DNA of 15,577 bases from Vulcanimicrobiota bacterium. Its GTDB lineage: Bacteria; Vulcanimicrobiota; Vulcanimicrobiia; Vulcanimicrobiales; Vulcanimicrobiaceae. Where the stretch lies: positions 1-15,577 of the forward strand of contig JASHXG010000168.1 of assembly GCA_030043675.1 (NCBI GenBank). Direction: 5' to 3'. Numbering within the stretch: the first letter of the stretch is position 1; every line of letters begins with the position of its first letter. Positions 1 through 7,157 of this stretch are shown piece by piece. The translations under genes were made by a program, and so were the position numbers. The notes beneath the pieces were generated by a model. It ran no database searches, had not been told where the DNA came from, and saw only the letters and a list, made by a program, of their open reading frames with translations.

Positions 1-816
1 ATTATCTCGGGCCAAGCCGATTCGTCGGTGAACTATCCGACCGGTTTTCCATGGGGCTGCGCGGGCGGCTCGGGCAACGAGGTTCCAATCATCGGCATGC
101 AGCGACAGATCACCCCGTACCAATACGAGCAGCCGTGCTTTGGTTACGATACGATCGGCCAGGAGGCGGACAAGGCCGGCGTCTCGTGGGCTTTCTACAC
201 CGGCAACATCTACTATGACGGCGGCGACTGGAGCGCGTACCAAGCGGTTAAGGACGTCTACTACGGCCCCGACTGGAAGAAAGACGTTTTCGTGCCGGCA
301 ACCAAGTTTTTCACGGACGTCTCAAAAGGTAAGCTGCGGCAGATCACCTGGATCACGCCCACCGATGAGAACTCCGATCACGCAGGCTCGGGCTCGAATA
401 CCGGTCCGGCTTGGGTGGCATCGCTCGTCAATGCGATCGGCGAGTCGAAGTACTGGGACTCGACCGCTATCTTCATCATGTGGGACGACTATGGCGGCTG
501 GTACGACCCCGTGGCGCCCGCCTACGCCGACTACGACGGTCTGGGCTTCAGAATCCCGCTGCTGATCGTTTCCGCCTATGCCAAGAAGGGCTATGTGTCG
601 CACGTACACTACGAACACGGCAGCATTCTAAAGTTCGTCGAGGACCAGTTCGGCTTGCCGCGTTTGGCCGCAAGCGACCGGCGTGCGACGTCACCCGAAG
701 AAGACGCGTTTGATTTCAAGCAGCCGCCGCGGCCGTTTCGCGTAATTCCCAGCGATCACGACGTGCGGTACTTCCTCCACCAACCGATCGACCTTCGGCC
801 TCCCGATACGGAATAG
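1..816 (+). CDS. AcpA/phospholipase C-like phosphoesterase, 5' truncated by window edge
   Basis: The frame is open from base 1, so this is the C-terminal ~271 residues of a longer protein; the GTG at 28 is internal. It belongs to the phosphoesterase family (PF04185), which hydrolyses phosphate mono- or diesters, usually outside the cytoplasm. Visible family landmarks in order are a GQADS segment followed by PTGFPWGC, an SDHAG motif supplying the active-site Asp-His, WDDYGGWYD with the metal-binding Asp pair, GFRIPLLIVSAYA, a conserved SILKFVE helix, and a C-terminal tail ending YFLHQP...PPDTE. The N-terminal EN-x-SFD metal motif and any signal peptide lie outside the window. All motifs that can be checked are intact, unlike the paralogue at 12156-13394, so this copy is likely catalytic. 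The substrate cannot be told from sequence. It ends 55 bp before a lipoprotein gene on the same strand. Confidence 0.9.
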   Translation: MISGQADSSVNYPTGFPWGCAGGSGNEVPIIGMQRQITPYQYEQPCFGYDTIGQEADKAGVSWAFYTGNIYYDGGDWSAYQAVKDVYYGPDWKKDVFVPATKFFTDVSKGKLRQITWITPTDENSDHAGSGSNTGPAWVASLVNAIGESKYWDSTAIFIMWDDYGGWYDPVAPAYADYDGLGFRIPLLIVSAYAKKGYVSHVHYEHGSILKFVEDQFGLPRLAASDRRATSPEEDAFDFKQPPRPFRVIPSDHDVRYFLHQPIDLRPPDTE

Positions 817-824
817 TGGGGAAT

Positions 825-854
825 CGCTCTTGGGGCAGTCGAAGTCCAAGAGCG
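825..854. repeat. perfect 9-bp inverted repeat between genes
   Basis: CGCTCTTGG at 825-833 pairs perfectly with CCAAGAGCG at 846-854 around a 12-nt loop. It fills the short gap between the phosphoesterase stop and the lipoprotein start at 872. No T-run follows, so it is not a typical intrinsic terminator. It could be a 3' processing stem, an attenuator-like stem or chance. Confidence 0.45.
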
Positions 855-871
855 TCCTGCAGGCATGAACG

Positions 872-1807
872 ATGAGAACTTTGACTCGCTTTGCGCTCAG
901 CATCGGCGGGGCTGCACTGCTTGCCGCCTGCGGTGGCTTTCAACCGGCTCGGGATGACCCGCAACTGCCATACTATCTCTACGCGATCGCTCCGAAAAAC
1001 AGCGAACTTCACATCTATCCGCTGAGCGGGACGGATCAAAGAGAAGTCGGCCACATCGATGGTCTTCCCGCGGCCCACGGCATCGCCACCGACACCGCTG
1101 GAGACCTTTACGTTACGGTCAGTGCGCGCTCGCAAGTTCGTGTTTATGTGCCGATGGCAAAGGAACCATTCCTGATCCTCAAAGACCGGGTTGGCACCGA
1201 CGTACCCTGGGGCGTTGCCGTCTCGCGCGCCGGGGAGGTTGCCGTCACCAACAACGAATCGATCCAGCCCTATCGCGCCTCTCACGTGAGCTTCTTTCAC
1301 GCTGGAGCGACCCATCCTTATGCTACGTTCAAGAATCTTACATCCTTCGCCGAGTGCATCTGGGATGCGTACGACGACGCCGGTAACTTATATGTCGTCG
1401 GTCAATCGGCCGATGGACACGCGACGCTCGGTGAGGTCGCCCGCGGTGGCAACGGGCGCGAGTTGCGGGACCTTCACGTTAGCGGTCTCTCGCGCAGCCT
1501 CGGCGGCGTTGAAGTCGATGGTTCCGGGGATGTCGTCGTAGCCCAAGCCGCGCGCTTGACCGTCTTTGCACCCCACTCGAACCGCGTGCTGCGGACGATC
1601 ACCTATGGGCGCGGATTAGAAGCCAAGGCTCTAGTGCTGACGCCGTCGAGAAGCGATTTCTACGTCGCTAACGACCGGCTGAATCCGGCACAACTCTGGG
1701 AATACAAGTATCCCAGCGGAGGAGTGCCGGTCAACAAGATTCGCGTGGTACCGCAAGGCCATCCGCCCATCGTCGAGGTGAGCGGTCTGGCCATCGGTAT
1801 GCGTTAG
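872..1807 (+). CDS. putative lipoprotein with NHL/SMP-30-like beta-propeller
   Basis: The 311-residue product begins MRTLTRFAL and has a canonical lipobox LAAC with the lipid cysteine at residue 20, so it should be anchored in a membrane after export. The rest shows a repeating pattern of a short glycine/aspartate turn followed by a beta strand, for example GIATDTAGDLYVTV, WGVAVSRAGEVAVT, YDDAGNLYVV and EVDGSGDVVV. That is typical of NHL or SMP-30-like six-bladed propellers. No catalytic metal residues are obvious and the ligand is unknown. The ATG at 872 places a hydrophobic core and lipobox at normal distances; the Shine-Dalgarno sequence is weak (AGG at 861-863). The signal peptide resembles that of the phosphoesterase starting at 13394 (MRTLARFAL). 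The stop codon overlaps the convergent methyltransferase gene by 4 bp. Confidence 0.85.
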   Translation: MRTLTRFALSIGGAALLAACGGFQPARDDPQLPYYLYAIAPKNSELHIYPLSGTDQREVGHIDGLPAAHGIATDTAGDLYVTVSARSQVRVYVPMAKEPFLILKDRVGTDVPWGVAVSRAGEVAVTNNESIQPYRASHVSFFHAGATHPYATFKNLTSFAECIWDAYDDAGNLYVVGQSADGHATLGEVARGGNGRELRDLHVSGLSRSLGGVEVDGSGDVVVAQAARLTVFAPHSNRVLRTITYGRGLEAKALVLTPSRSDFYVANDRLNPAQLWEYKYPSGGVPVNKIRVVPQGHPPIVEVSGLAIGMR

Positions 1808-2283
1808 GGGATCCAGCGATGCACTCGGCTCTTATAGGCGCGATAGCTCTGGCCGAAGCGCCGCTCCAGCTTTGGTTCTTCGACGTACAGAACGAAGACG
1901 TGCATCAGAGCCGCCATGCAGAGCGCGAAGAGCACGATCGTTACCGAGCGCTGCGCGAGACCCCAGCCGGCCAGCACGGTCAGCGCGCCTAAGGCCATCG
2001 GATTGCGCACGTACCGGTACGGGCCGGAGCGCACCAGAACATTGGGATCGAGGCGCCCCGAGCGCGGCGTCAACATCCCGCCCTCGGCGAAAAGCGCGAA
2101 GCATACAAAGGTTAGCGTCGCTCCTGCGGCCATCAAGGCCGCTCCCACGAACGTCAGCCATGGCGCAAGCGCGTACGGGATGTAGGCATCTAGCCTCCGC
2201 AGCTGCCATGTGATCAGCCCGAAGACCACGATGGCGCAGCACGCGGGAAAGAGTATTTTCAGCAGCAGCGTTATCAGCCGCAC
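1804..2283 (-). CDS. ICMT/PEMT-like integral membrane methyltransferase
   Basis: This is a 159-residue membrane protein of the isoprenylcysteine carboxyl methyltransferase / phospholipid methyltransferase group (PF04140/PF04191). Two hydrophobic segments precede the signature GPYRYVRNPM (about residues 87-96). A hydrophobic hairpin follows, and then the family C-terminus EEPKLERRFGQSYRAY ending RWIP, which forms the S-adenosylmethionine pocket in known relatives. Bacterial members methylate small lipophilic or isoprenoid-like acceptors, but the acceptor here is unknown. The start is GTG with no strong ribosome binding site. It lies 12 nt after the stop of the short ORF at 2296-2439, which suggests translational coupling within a minus-strand cassette starting at 2935. 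Its TAA overlaps the TAG of the convergent lipoprotein gene. Confidence 0.87.
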   Translation of the reverse strand: MRLITLLLKILFPACCAIVVFGLITWQLRRLDAYIPYALAPWLTFVGAALMAAGATLTFVCFALFAEGGMLTPRSGRLDPNVLVRSGPYRYVRNPMALGALTVLAGWGLAQRSVTIVLFALCMAALMHVFVLYVEEPKLERRFGQSYRAYKSRVHRWIP

Positions 2284-2295
2284 GGCGCCAACGAG

Positions 2296-2439
2296 CTACT
2301 CGTCGCTTTTTATCGGCGTTTCGCCAGGCTGCACATCGGGCGGGCCGATCGGATCCCTGGGCGGCAGCGGTTGAGGAGCCTCCTCCAGGTAGTCGACGAG
2401 CGGCGCATCTTCGTCGGCGCCGGTATTCTTGCTGTCCAA
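2296..2439 (-). CDS. small acidic proline-rich protein (47 aa)
   Basis: This short minus-strand frame starts at a TTG (2439) one nucleotide after the TAG of the upstream gene (2441-2443) and ends with TAG 12 nt before the methyltransferase start. It encodes 47 residues with 12 Asp/Glu and only 3 Lys/Arg. The middle is proline-rich (PQPLPPRDPIGPP). About 74% of codons end in G or C, like the neighbouring genes. There is no signal peptide, membrane segment or cysteine, so it should be cytoplasmic and probably disordered. No separate ribosome binding site is visible, so it would rely on termination-reinitiation. I do not recognise a family. The frame could be non-coding spacer, but its composition and its snug fit between two co-directional genes argue for a gene. 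Confidence 0.5.
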   Translation of the reverse strand: MDSKNTGADEDAPLVDYLEEAPQPLPPRDPIGPPDVQPGETPIKSDE

Positions 2440-2440
2440 A

Positions 2441-2935
2441 CTATGACGACCGGCTACACGTTCCCTTAAAGTCCGGTTTGGTGGCAGACGCTGAAGGATA
2501 TCCGGTAAAGCTAAAAGCGTTCTGGTTTGTGCGCACGGTTTGGCCGCGGCCGAGCTTGTTATCGGAGTTCGCCTGATCCGTCCACTCCTCGGTGTTCCCG
2601 GTCCACGGCTGTGCAGACGAAACCCACCAGCCGCCGTTGTTGTCCGTCGCGGTCTGGACGTAGCGGCCCTTCTTCGGGTCGTAGCTGGTAGCGATGCTGA
2701 TCTTGTAAGGCTTCGTCATCTTCCCCTGCGCCGGCACGGTGACCGATTCGTGCAGCAGACCGGAATCGAGCGTATATACCGCCGTCGCCTTGCTCGCAGG
2801 TTCTCCGACGGATCCGGCCACGCAGGACCATGTGCCGACGTAATATTGCAACGCCGCCGTCCCCGAAGCGGCGCGAACGCCGTTGGGCAGCGCGACGATC
2901 GCGGCCAAAGCAAAAAGACCAAGGATTTTTCGCAC
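2441..2935 (-). CDS. secreted lipocalin-like small protein (DUF1579-like, tentative)
   Basis: The product has 164 residues. The GTG at 2935 is the likely start: it has GAGAGG six bases upstream and opens directly into a Sec signal peptide (MRKILGLFALAAIVALPNGVRA, cleavage after VRA at about residue 22), whereas the open frame running back to 3028 gives a basic, non-signal leader. The mature part starts LQYYVGTWSC and has alternating strands with turns (SYDPKKGRY, DNNGGWW, EEWTDQ). This resembles the exported 'GTW' beta-barrel proteins related to DUF1579 or lipocalins, which bind small ligands. There are two cysteines, one after GTW and one five residues from the C-terminus; they could form a disulfide closing the barrel. 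It is the first gene of the minus-strand cassette. The family assignment is by pattern only. Confidence 0.75.
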   Translation of the reverse strand: MRKILGLFALAAIVALPNGVRAASGTAALQYYVGTWSCVAGSVGEPASKATAVYTLDSGLLHESVTVPAQGKMTKPYKISIATSYDPKKGRYVQTATDNNGGWWVSSAQPWTGNTEEWTDQANSDNKLGRGQTVRTNQNAFSFTGYPSASATKPDFKGTCSRSS

Positions 2936-2941
2936 GAAATG

Positions 2942-2947
2942 CCTCTC
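2942..2947 (-). promoter_or_regulatory. ribosome binding site deciding the GTG start at 2935
   Basis: GAGAGG on the minus strand lies six bases before GTG 2935-2933. It supports this start over the longer reading to 3028. Confidence 0.7.
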
Positions 2948-3058
2948 TTTCAATATGAGCTGCTTGCCTCTGGCCTGTCTGCTCCCCAGCCGGCTGAGCC
3001 TTCGATGGCTCGCCGCGGTTTCCCCCACATCATGCCACAGTGTAAGATGGGCTGACAG

Positions 3059-3712
3059 ATGACGTCATCTCTGCGGGCCGAATCTCGCATATTCCCTGCG
3101 CTTGCCGTCGTGGCAGTCCCCGTCATCCTCGCGCTTCTTCCTGCGCGTTACCAGCTGATGCCGCGTGACGTGCCGTTCGTTGGTGCCGTGGCGCTCGCCA
3201 TCCCGATGCTCTTGGCTGGATTCAGCTCGAAGAAAAAGGCTGCGTGGCGCGCCGAGCGTTACGTCGCGGCGGTCGTGCTGCCGCTCACGGTGCTCGGTAA
3301 TCTCGTCGTGCTCGCATTTCTTCTCAAAGATATGGCGTCAAAGCACCCCGGGATGAGTGGAATTACCCTCCTCACCACGTCGATCGCGATTTGGGTGAGC
3401 AACATTCTCGTCTTCGCGCTGGCATATTGGCTCATCGACCGTGGTGGTCCGGAAGGGCGAACGATGGGCTGGGCGGGCAGAGCGGACTTTTCCTTTCCCC
3501 GAGGGGATCCGTCCGACGACTTTCCCGCGAACTGGCAACCCATTTTTGCCGACTATTTGGCTCTCGCGTTTAATACTTCGACGGCGTTTAGTCCTACCGA
3601 TGTATTGCCGTTGACGCCTCGAGCAAAAATGCTGATGGTGCTGCAGAGCGCGATTTCGCTGGTCACGGTCATTGCCGTTGGGGCGCGAGCGATCAACATC
3701 CTCGGGAGCTAG
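3059..3712 (+). CDS. five-TM membrane protein with ion-channel-like but degenerate pore loop
   Basis: The 217-residue protein has hydrophobic segments near residues 12-28, 38-55, 70-90, 101-126 and 190-212. The last third is laid out like the two-TM ion-channel unit (PF07885). A membrane-entering segment (FADYLALAF, 163-171) is followed by a filter-like stretch NTSTAFSPTD (172-181), then LPLTPRAKML and a final helix. In potassium channels the filter reads T-V-G-Y-G-D followed by P-L-T-P; here the GYG is absent although the flanking Thr, Asp and PLTP are kept. It may be a DUF1345-like membrane protein. Potassium selectivity cannot be claimed. It is divergent from the 2441-2935 cassette and convergent with the coiled-coil gene 13 nt downstream. 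There is no strong Shine-Dalgarno; a TAAGAT at 3043-3048 could serve as the -10 of a nearly leaderless transcript. Confidence 0.75.
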   Translation: MTSSLRAESRIFPALAVVAVPVILALLPARYQLMPRDVPFVGAVALAIPMLLAGFSSKKKAAWRAERYVAAVVLPLTVLGNLVVLAFLLKDMASKHPGMSGITLLTTSIAIWVSNILVFALAYWLIDRGGPEGRTMGWAGRADFSFPRGDPSDDFPANWQPIFADYLALAFNTSTAFSPTDVLPLTPRAKMLMVLQSAISLVTVIAVGARAINILGS

Positions 3713-3725
3713 AGCACGCAGGCAC

Positions 3726-4577
3726 TCACCACTGCAACTGCGCCGTGTCCTCGAGCGGATCGCGCTGCATTCCATCAGAATCGCGAGCCAGAGCGGCAGC
3801 CTCTTCAACGATGCGAGTGGCCAGCGTCTGCACGTTGCTGATGCCGGCTAGGCTCGTCGGCCCTTGGGGCGCTGCCTGCCTCAGAGCTTCGGCGCGCGCT
3901 TGCGCGGCTTGAGCCTCTTCTAGGGCTGCTATGGATGCAGCTTGGCAGGCCGCTGCGCGCGCGGCAGCTTCTGCCGCCTCGCACTTGGCGGCATCCTCGG
4001 CAGCGACACATTCTTTGGCGCGCGTTTCATGCTGCCCGAGTTGGCTCGACGTCTCCTGCGCTAACTGCTGAGCCTCTTGCAACCACCGTTCCAGCTTCGC
4101 GATTTGTGCCCTAGCCGTTTCGGCGTCCGTACGCGCCGACGCGGCGCGCTCGTCCGCGCTTCGTCTCGCCGTTGAGGCCGCATCGCACTGCGTCGAAGCT
4201 GCCTCGGCCAGCTCTTTGGCCTGTCGCTCGGCGATCGCCGTGCCTTCAGCCTTCTTCGCTGCAGCCGCATACTCGCGGCTCGCGTGGACGATTTGCGCTT
4301 CCTCGTTGAGGCGCGTCTCGAGAACCGAAAGCTCGCGTAATAGCGCTTCGCTGGCTTTGCGCACCTCGACGAGCAGAAGCTGCGCCGCAAAAACCGTTTC
4401 GGGCGTGGGCTGCGTCCTCGCCGCTTCGGGCTCAGGCGAGGGTGCAAGGACATCAGTAACCTGCGCGGGGCTAGGCACAACCGGACTCGCTTCGCACTCT
4501 GCCTCTGCAATGGCACTGCACTTTAGATCGGCGATCGCACTTCTGAGACGCGTGATCACTTGATCGTTCTGCCGCAA
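3726..4577 (-). CDS. alanine-rich coiled-coil protein, TTG start
   Basis: The 283-residue product has no signal peptide or membrane segment. Residues 1-60 form a charged start and a Pro/Ser-rich linker (ASPVVPSPAQV...APSPEPEAA). Residues ~62-245 are an almost unbroken Ala/Glu/Gln/Arg-rich helix with heptad-like spacing, for example LLRELSVLETRLNEEAQ and AQIAKLERWLQEAQQLAQE, and so a long coiled coil. A ~35-residue tail ends DTAQLQW. The start is TTG, chosen because AAGGAG sits seven bases upstream (4585-4590). The role is not recognisable; a cytoplasmic scaffold or filament-like protein is possible. Low-complexity composition makes database matches unreliable. It is convergent with the membrane protein 3059-3712 and has its own promoter upstream. 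Confidence 0.8.
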   Translation of the reverse strand: MRQNDQVITRLRSAIADLKCSAIAEAECEASPVVPSPAQVTDVLAPSPEPEAARTQPTPETVFAAQLLLVEVRKASEALLRELSVLETRLNEEAQIVHASREYAAAAKKAEGTAIAERQAKELAEAASTQCDAASTARRSADERAASARTDAETARAQIAKLERWLQEAQQLAQETSSQLGQHETRAKECVAAEDAAKCEAAEAAARAAACQAASIAALEEAQAAQARAEALRQAAPQGPTSLAGISNVQTLATRIVEEAAALARDSDGMQRDPLEDTAQLQW

Positions 4578-4584
4578 GGGAAAA

Positions 4585-4590
4585 CTCCTT
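4585..4590 (-). promoter_or_regulatory. ribosome binding site for TTG start at 4577
   Basis: AAGGAG on the minus strand lies seven bases before the TTG. It is the main evidence that translation starts at this rare codon. Confidence 0.8.
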
Positions 4591-4600
4591 AAGCCGCACC

Positions 4601-4631
4601 ACTATACCGGCGGCCCCTCATAGTTTGTCAC
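4601..4631 (-). promoter_or_regulatory. sigma70-like promoter of the coiled-coil gene
   Basis: On the minus strand, GTGACA (4631-4626) and TATAGT (4606-4601) each match the -35 and -10 consensus at five of six positions. The spacer is 19 bp, slightly long. The expected transcription start near 4594 gives a leader of about 17 nt that contains AAGGAG. Confidence 0.5.
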
Positions 4632-4640
4632 TACGAGGGG
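4614..4640. repeat. inverted repeat overlapping the promoter (possible operator)
   Basis: CCCCTCATAGT (4614-4624) and ACTACGAGGGG (4630-4640) form an 11-position stem with one mismatch and a 5-nt centre. It covers the -35 element and part of the spacer of the minus-strand promoter. No T-run follows on either strand, so an operator fits better than a terminator for the gene ending at 4753. Confidence 0.5.
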
Positions 4641-4752
4641 TCGCATGGCAATCCGGTTTTCATTGGGGTGTTTACGGCCCGATTTTCAACCGTGCGGCGC
4701 TGCTACTGCGTCAGGACCGGGATACGGGGCTGGGACTCCTAGTACGAATTAG

Positions 4753-5910
4753 CTATTGCTTGAGCTCTTGCAGCGTGTTCGTTTTGGTGTCGGTATAGTA
4801 CAGCACGGTGTCGCTATCGCTCGTACCGGTCGCGAGGAGTCCGAAGACGTGAGCGGTCGCGCTCTTGTCGATAAATTTGGTGTCAAGCACCTGCCCCGCC
4901 GGCGTCAGCTCCACGAGCTCGTTTCCACCTTGGGTATTGGCTACGATCAGGTTTCCATTGGGTAGAAGCGCGGAAGCGACGGGCGCATCGAGCGGAGAGC
5001 CGCTGTAGACGAGCGTGGCGCACACCTTGGTTGGGTGGGTGCACTTGAATGTCTTTCCACCGGGTTGCACGACGATCTCGTCCTTGTAAAGGAGCTGGCT
5101 CGCAGGCTCGACGGCGACGATCGTGTTATCGACTCCGTCCACGATATAGAGTGTGTCGTTGCAAAGGCTACCGACTCTAGTGCTATTGTATTGGAGTCCG
5201 GATGGGCCCAGCACGCTCCAACCAGAGCCCTTATTGGTCGCGAAACCGGTTATCACTCGAGTCATTTTCGCCGTGCCGGAGCGACTGACCGGGAGAAATG
5301 ACAGCTTGACGATCGAGCCGGTCTTGGAATCCGAAACATAGATGTTCTCAGGCGCATACGGCAGTCCGCAGAATGCATCGGCGTCGGCAAGCGGAGCTTG
5401 GACGGGAGAACCGTAACTCTTCTGGAGCACGCCGTCCTGATTGAACTCCGACGCAGCGCCACTGACGAGCCCCGTGCCGTAAACTTCATTTGCCGCCGTG
5501 ATCGCATCGCCGTCGCAACCTTTTAGCTTACTACTTGTCGTGAAGGTCGCCGGCTTGGAGTGGGTTTTTGGATTAAGCACTTCGATCGTTGTGCCTTTGC
5601 CGGCAGCGCCGGCAGAATCTTCGAAGTTGCAAACGGCCAGCTGCCCTTTCGTGAGAAGCCCGAAGGTCGCTCGGGCCACCGAGATTGCGCGCGGGCCCGT
5701 GTCGCCGTTCTTCGAATCCACGGTCGAGCCGATTTCGACGTCCTTCGTGAGTTTTTTCAGAATCGAGGTCGTGTCGTTGGGAAGGATGAAACGCGCGCTC
5801 GGCGCGGAGACTTGCGATGCGGCCGGCACGCTCGTGTTTCCTCCGCAAGCCGAAGTGGCAAAAAGTGCTCCCGCGGTCAGGATAAACACGCCCTTGTTGA
5901 AAGTTGGCAC
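4753..5910 (-). CDS. putative lipoprotein with beta-propeller-like repeats
   Basis: The 385-residue product starts at GTG 5910, where GAGG lies six bases upstream. The frame is open to 6033, but that extension is Arg-rich and would bury the signal. The start gives a short basic N-terminus, a hydrophobic core (VFILTAGALFA) and lipobox TSAC with Cys22. The mature protein alternates strands and turns that look like propeller blades: NIYVSDSKTGSIVKLSF, DTLYIVDGVDNTIVAVEP, GNLIVANTQGGNELVELTPAG and VLYYTDTKTNTLQEL. Several extracytoplasmic cysteines may form disulfides. The ligand and function are unknown. It is not a close copy of the 6130-12124 paralogues but has the same general architecture. 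It is transcribed divergently from them across a 219-bp gap. Confidence 0.82.
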   Translation of the reverse strand: MPTFNKGVFILTAGALFATSACGGNTSVPAASQVSAPSARFILPNDTTSILKKLTKDVEIGSTVDSKNGDTGPRAISVARATFGLLTKGQLAVCNFEDSAGAAGKGTTIEVLNPKTHSKPATFTTSSKLKGCDGDAITAANEVYGTGLVSGAASEFNQDGVLQKSYGSPVQAPLADADAFCGLPYAPENIYVSDSKTGSIVKLSFLPVSRSGTAKMTRVITGFATNKGSGWSVLGPSGLQYNSTRVGSLCNDTLYIVDGVDNTIVAVEPASQLLYKDEIVVQPGGKTFKCTHPTKVCATLVYSGSPLDAPVASALLPNGNLIVANTQGGNELVELTPAGQVLDTKFIDKSATAHVFGLLATGTSDSDTVLYYTDTKTNTLQELKQ

Positions 5911-5916
5911 GCTAAA

Positions 5917-5926
5917 CCTCGCTCCT
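5917..5926 (-). promoter_or_regulatory. ribosome binding site deciding the GTG start at 5910
   Basis: GAGG (5920-5917) lies six bases before the GTG, and a second AGGAG (5926-5922) lies just upstream. Together they support starting at 5910 rather than at 6033. Confidence 0.65.
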
Positions 5927-6000
5927 AGTTCAGTGACGATGTTGCTGACTTCGAAGTGCCTCTTTCGTCGCCTGCCGGAGCGACCGACCGCCGTCCGCCT

Positions 6001-6016
6001 CGCCCCTAACGGGGCG
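6001..6016. repeat. GC-rich hairpin in the divergent intergenic region
   Basis: CGCCCC (6001-6006) and GGGGCG (6011-6016) flank a TAAC centre as a perfect 6-bp stem. It sits near the middle of the 219-bp gap between two divergent lipoprotein genes (5911-6129). I saw no convincing -35/-10 pair in that gap. The hairpin could be an operator or a leader stem. Confidence 0.4.
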
Positions 6017-6115
6017 CAGGCATTTACCGACACCAGGCGAAAGGCCCGTCGCTCGGCGGGAGCCTACTGTTTGGAGCCCTTTTATCTTCGCCTGCCTTAT
6101 CGCGGCGGCGAGCCG

Positions 6116-6122
6116 AAAGGAG
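6116..6122 (+). promoter_or_regulatory. ribosome binding site for lipoprotein array copy 1
   Basis: AAAGGAG lies seven bases before the second of two tandem GTG codons (6130) but only four before the first (6127). This favours 6130. Confidence 0.75.
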
Positions 6123-6129
6123 TAACGTG

Positions 6130-7149
6130 GTGAGTCCGACTGGTTCTTTCAAGTACGCGTGTGCGCTGATTGCGATCGCATTATGCTCGGCGTGCAGCGG
6201 CGCTCAGGATGACACGGCGGTCGCGCCGTCAAGCGCTTCGCTCAGTGCCCGCTACGTCGGTAAGACCCTCTGGCTGAACGGTAGGCCGGTGACGGCAGCG
6301 CGCGCCTATCTGGGCCCGCGACCTCGGTTCGCGACGATTGCTCCACACGTGATACCAGGTCAAAAGCGTGAGTACGTCATTAACTACTACGGTAGCTACG
6401 CGAGCATTTTCAACTATCCGAAGAGCACTGAACAGGTAGGTACGATCAATGACGTCGGCGGCCAAGGGTGCTCGGACGTCCTCTACGGCTATGGCAAGAA
6501 GACTTTCTGGATCGTCGCGGGCTCCGAGCAGATCGTGGAGTACAAAGTCCGCAATACTGAGCTGCTCAAGACGCTCTCCGTCTCCTTCAGTTTCCCGTCC
6601 AGCTGCGCCATGGACAGCAGCGGGGACCTCGCGATCGGGAACCTTGAGGGCGGCCAAGTCGCGATCTTCAAGAACGCGAGCGGCACGCCCACCGTTTACA
6701 GCACGCCGATGGACGAAGAGTTTTTCGACGGCTACGACAACCAGGGGAATCTCTTCGCCGATGGTTTTACCGGTGACCGCTCGGGCTTCGCGCTCGTCGA
6801 GCTCCCGAAGGGCAGCACCACATTCAAAACGATCACCACGAGCAACACGGTCGAGTTCCCCGGCTCCGTGCAGTGGGACGGCACGTATCTCACCGTCTTC
6901 GATCAGTTAGCGGACAACATCTATCAGTACACGGTCAGCGGGACGACGGCGACCTTGGAGGGCACGATACCGCTCTCGGGTGTCGGCGACTGCGCGCAGA
7001 CCTGGATCGCTAAGGGTGTCGTCTATTGCGGGGATGCAGGTGACTATGACGGCTCGGTCTTCAGCTACCCGGCCGGCGGCGCGCCGCTCGCAATCTTCAC
7101 CGGCAATTTCGTCGAACCGCTCGGCGTCGTGGCAGCAGAGAAGAGATAA
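6130..7149 (+). CDS. paralogous propeller-type lipoprotein, copy 1
   Basis: The 339-residue product starts at the second of two GTGs, which aligns its N-terminus (TGSFKYA...LCSAC) exactly with the other three copies and puts the putative lipid cysteine at residue 22. The ectodomain has the signatures of this array: RPRFATIAP, KREYVINYYGSYASIFNYPKS, DVGGQGCSDVLYGYGK, FPSSCAMDSSGDLA, FPGSVQWDGTYLTV and DCAQTWIAKGVVYC. Repeated strand-turn units suggest a propeller. Four cysteines shared with the other copies (in QGC, SSC, DCA and VYC) could form two disulfides. The function is unknown and I do not recognise a named family. The 5' end is nearly identical to copy 2 in DNA, while the centre is nearly identical to copy 4. 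It leads a plus-strand array, with eight bases to copy 2. Confidence 0.85.
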   Translation: MSPTGSFKYACALIAIALCSACSGAQDDTAVAPSSASLSARYVGKTLWLNGRPVTAARAYLGPRPRFATIAPHVIPGQKREYVINYYGSYASIFNYPKSTEQVGTINDVGGQGCSDVLYGYGKKTFWIVAGSEQIVEYKVRNTELLKTLSVSFSFPSSCAMDSSGDLAIGNLEGGQVAIFKNASGTPTVYSTPMDEEFFDGYDNQGNLFADGFTGDRSGFALVELPKGSTTFKTITTSNTVEFPGSVQWDGTYLTVFDQLADNIYQYTVSGTTATLEGTIPLSGVGDCAQTWIAKGVVYCGDAGDYDGSVFSYPAGGAPLAIFTGNFVEPLGVVAAEKR

Positions 7150-7157
7150 TCTACGTA

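Noticed and set aside
716..1315. Minus-strand 199-codon frame opposite the phosphoesterase end and the lipoprotein gene
   Set aside because: It spans two well-supported sense genes and their gap, and its low-information Arg/Gly-rich peptide fits a high-GC shadow.
2952..2981. CAGACA / CATATT promoter pair for the gene starting at 2935
   Set aside because: The predicted transcription start (~2945) would fall within the ribosome binding site at 2942-2947, so it could not serve this gene as drawn.
2987..2996. Perfect palindrome CAGCCGGCTG in the divergent gap
   Set aside because: It is too short and too GC-rich to separate from chance without a second copy or comparative support.
5498..6133. 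Plus-strand 211-codon frame opposite the lipoprotein at 4753-5910
   Set aside because: It overlaps a gene with clear lipobox and repeat structure, has no Shine-Dalgarno, and has no recognisable domain.
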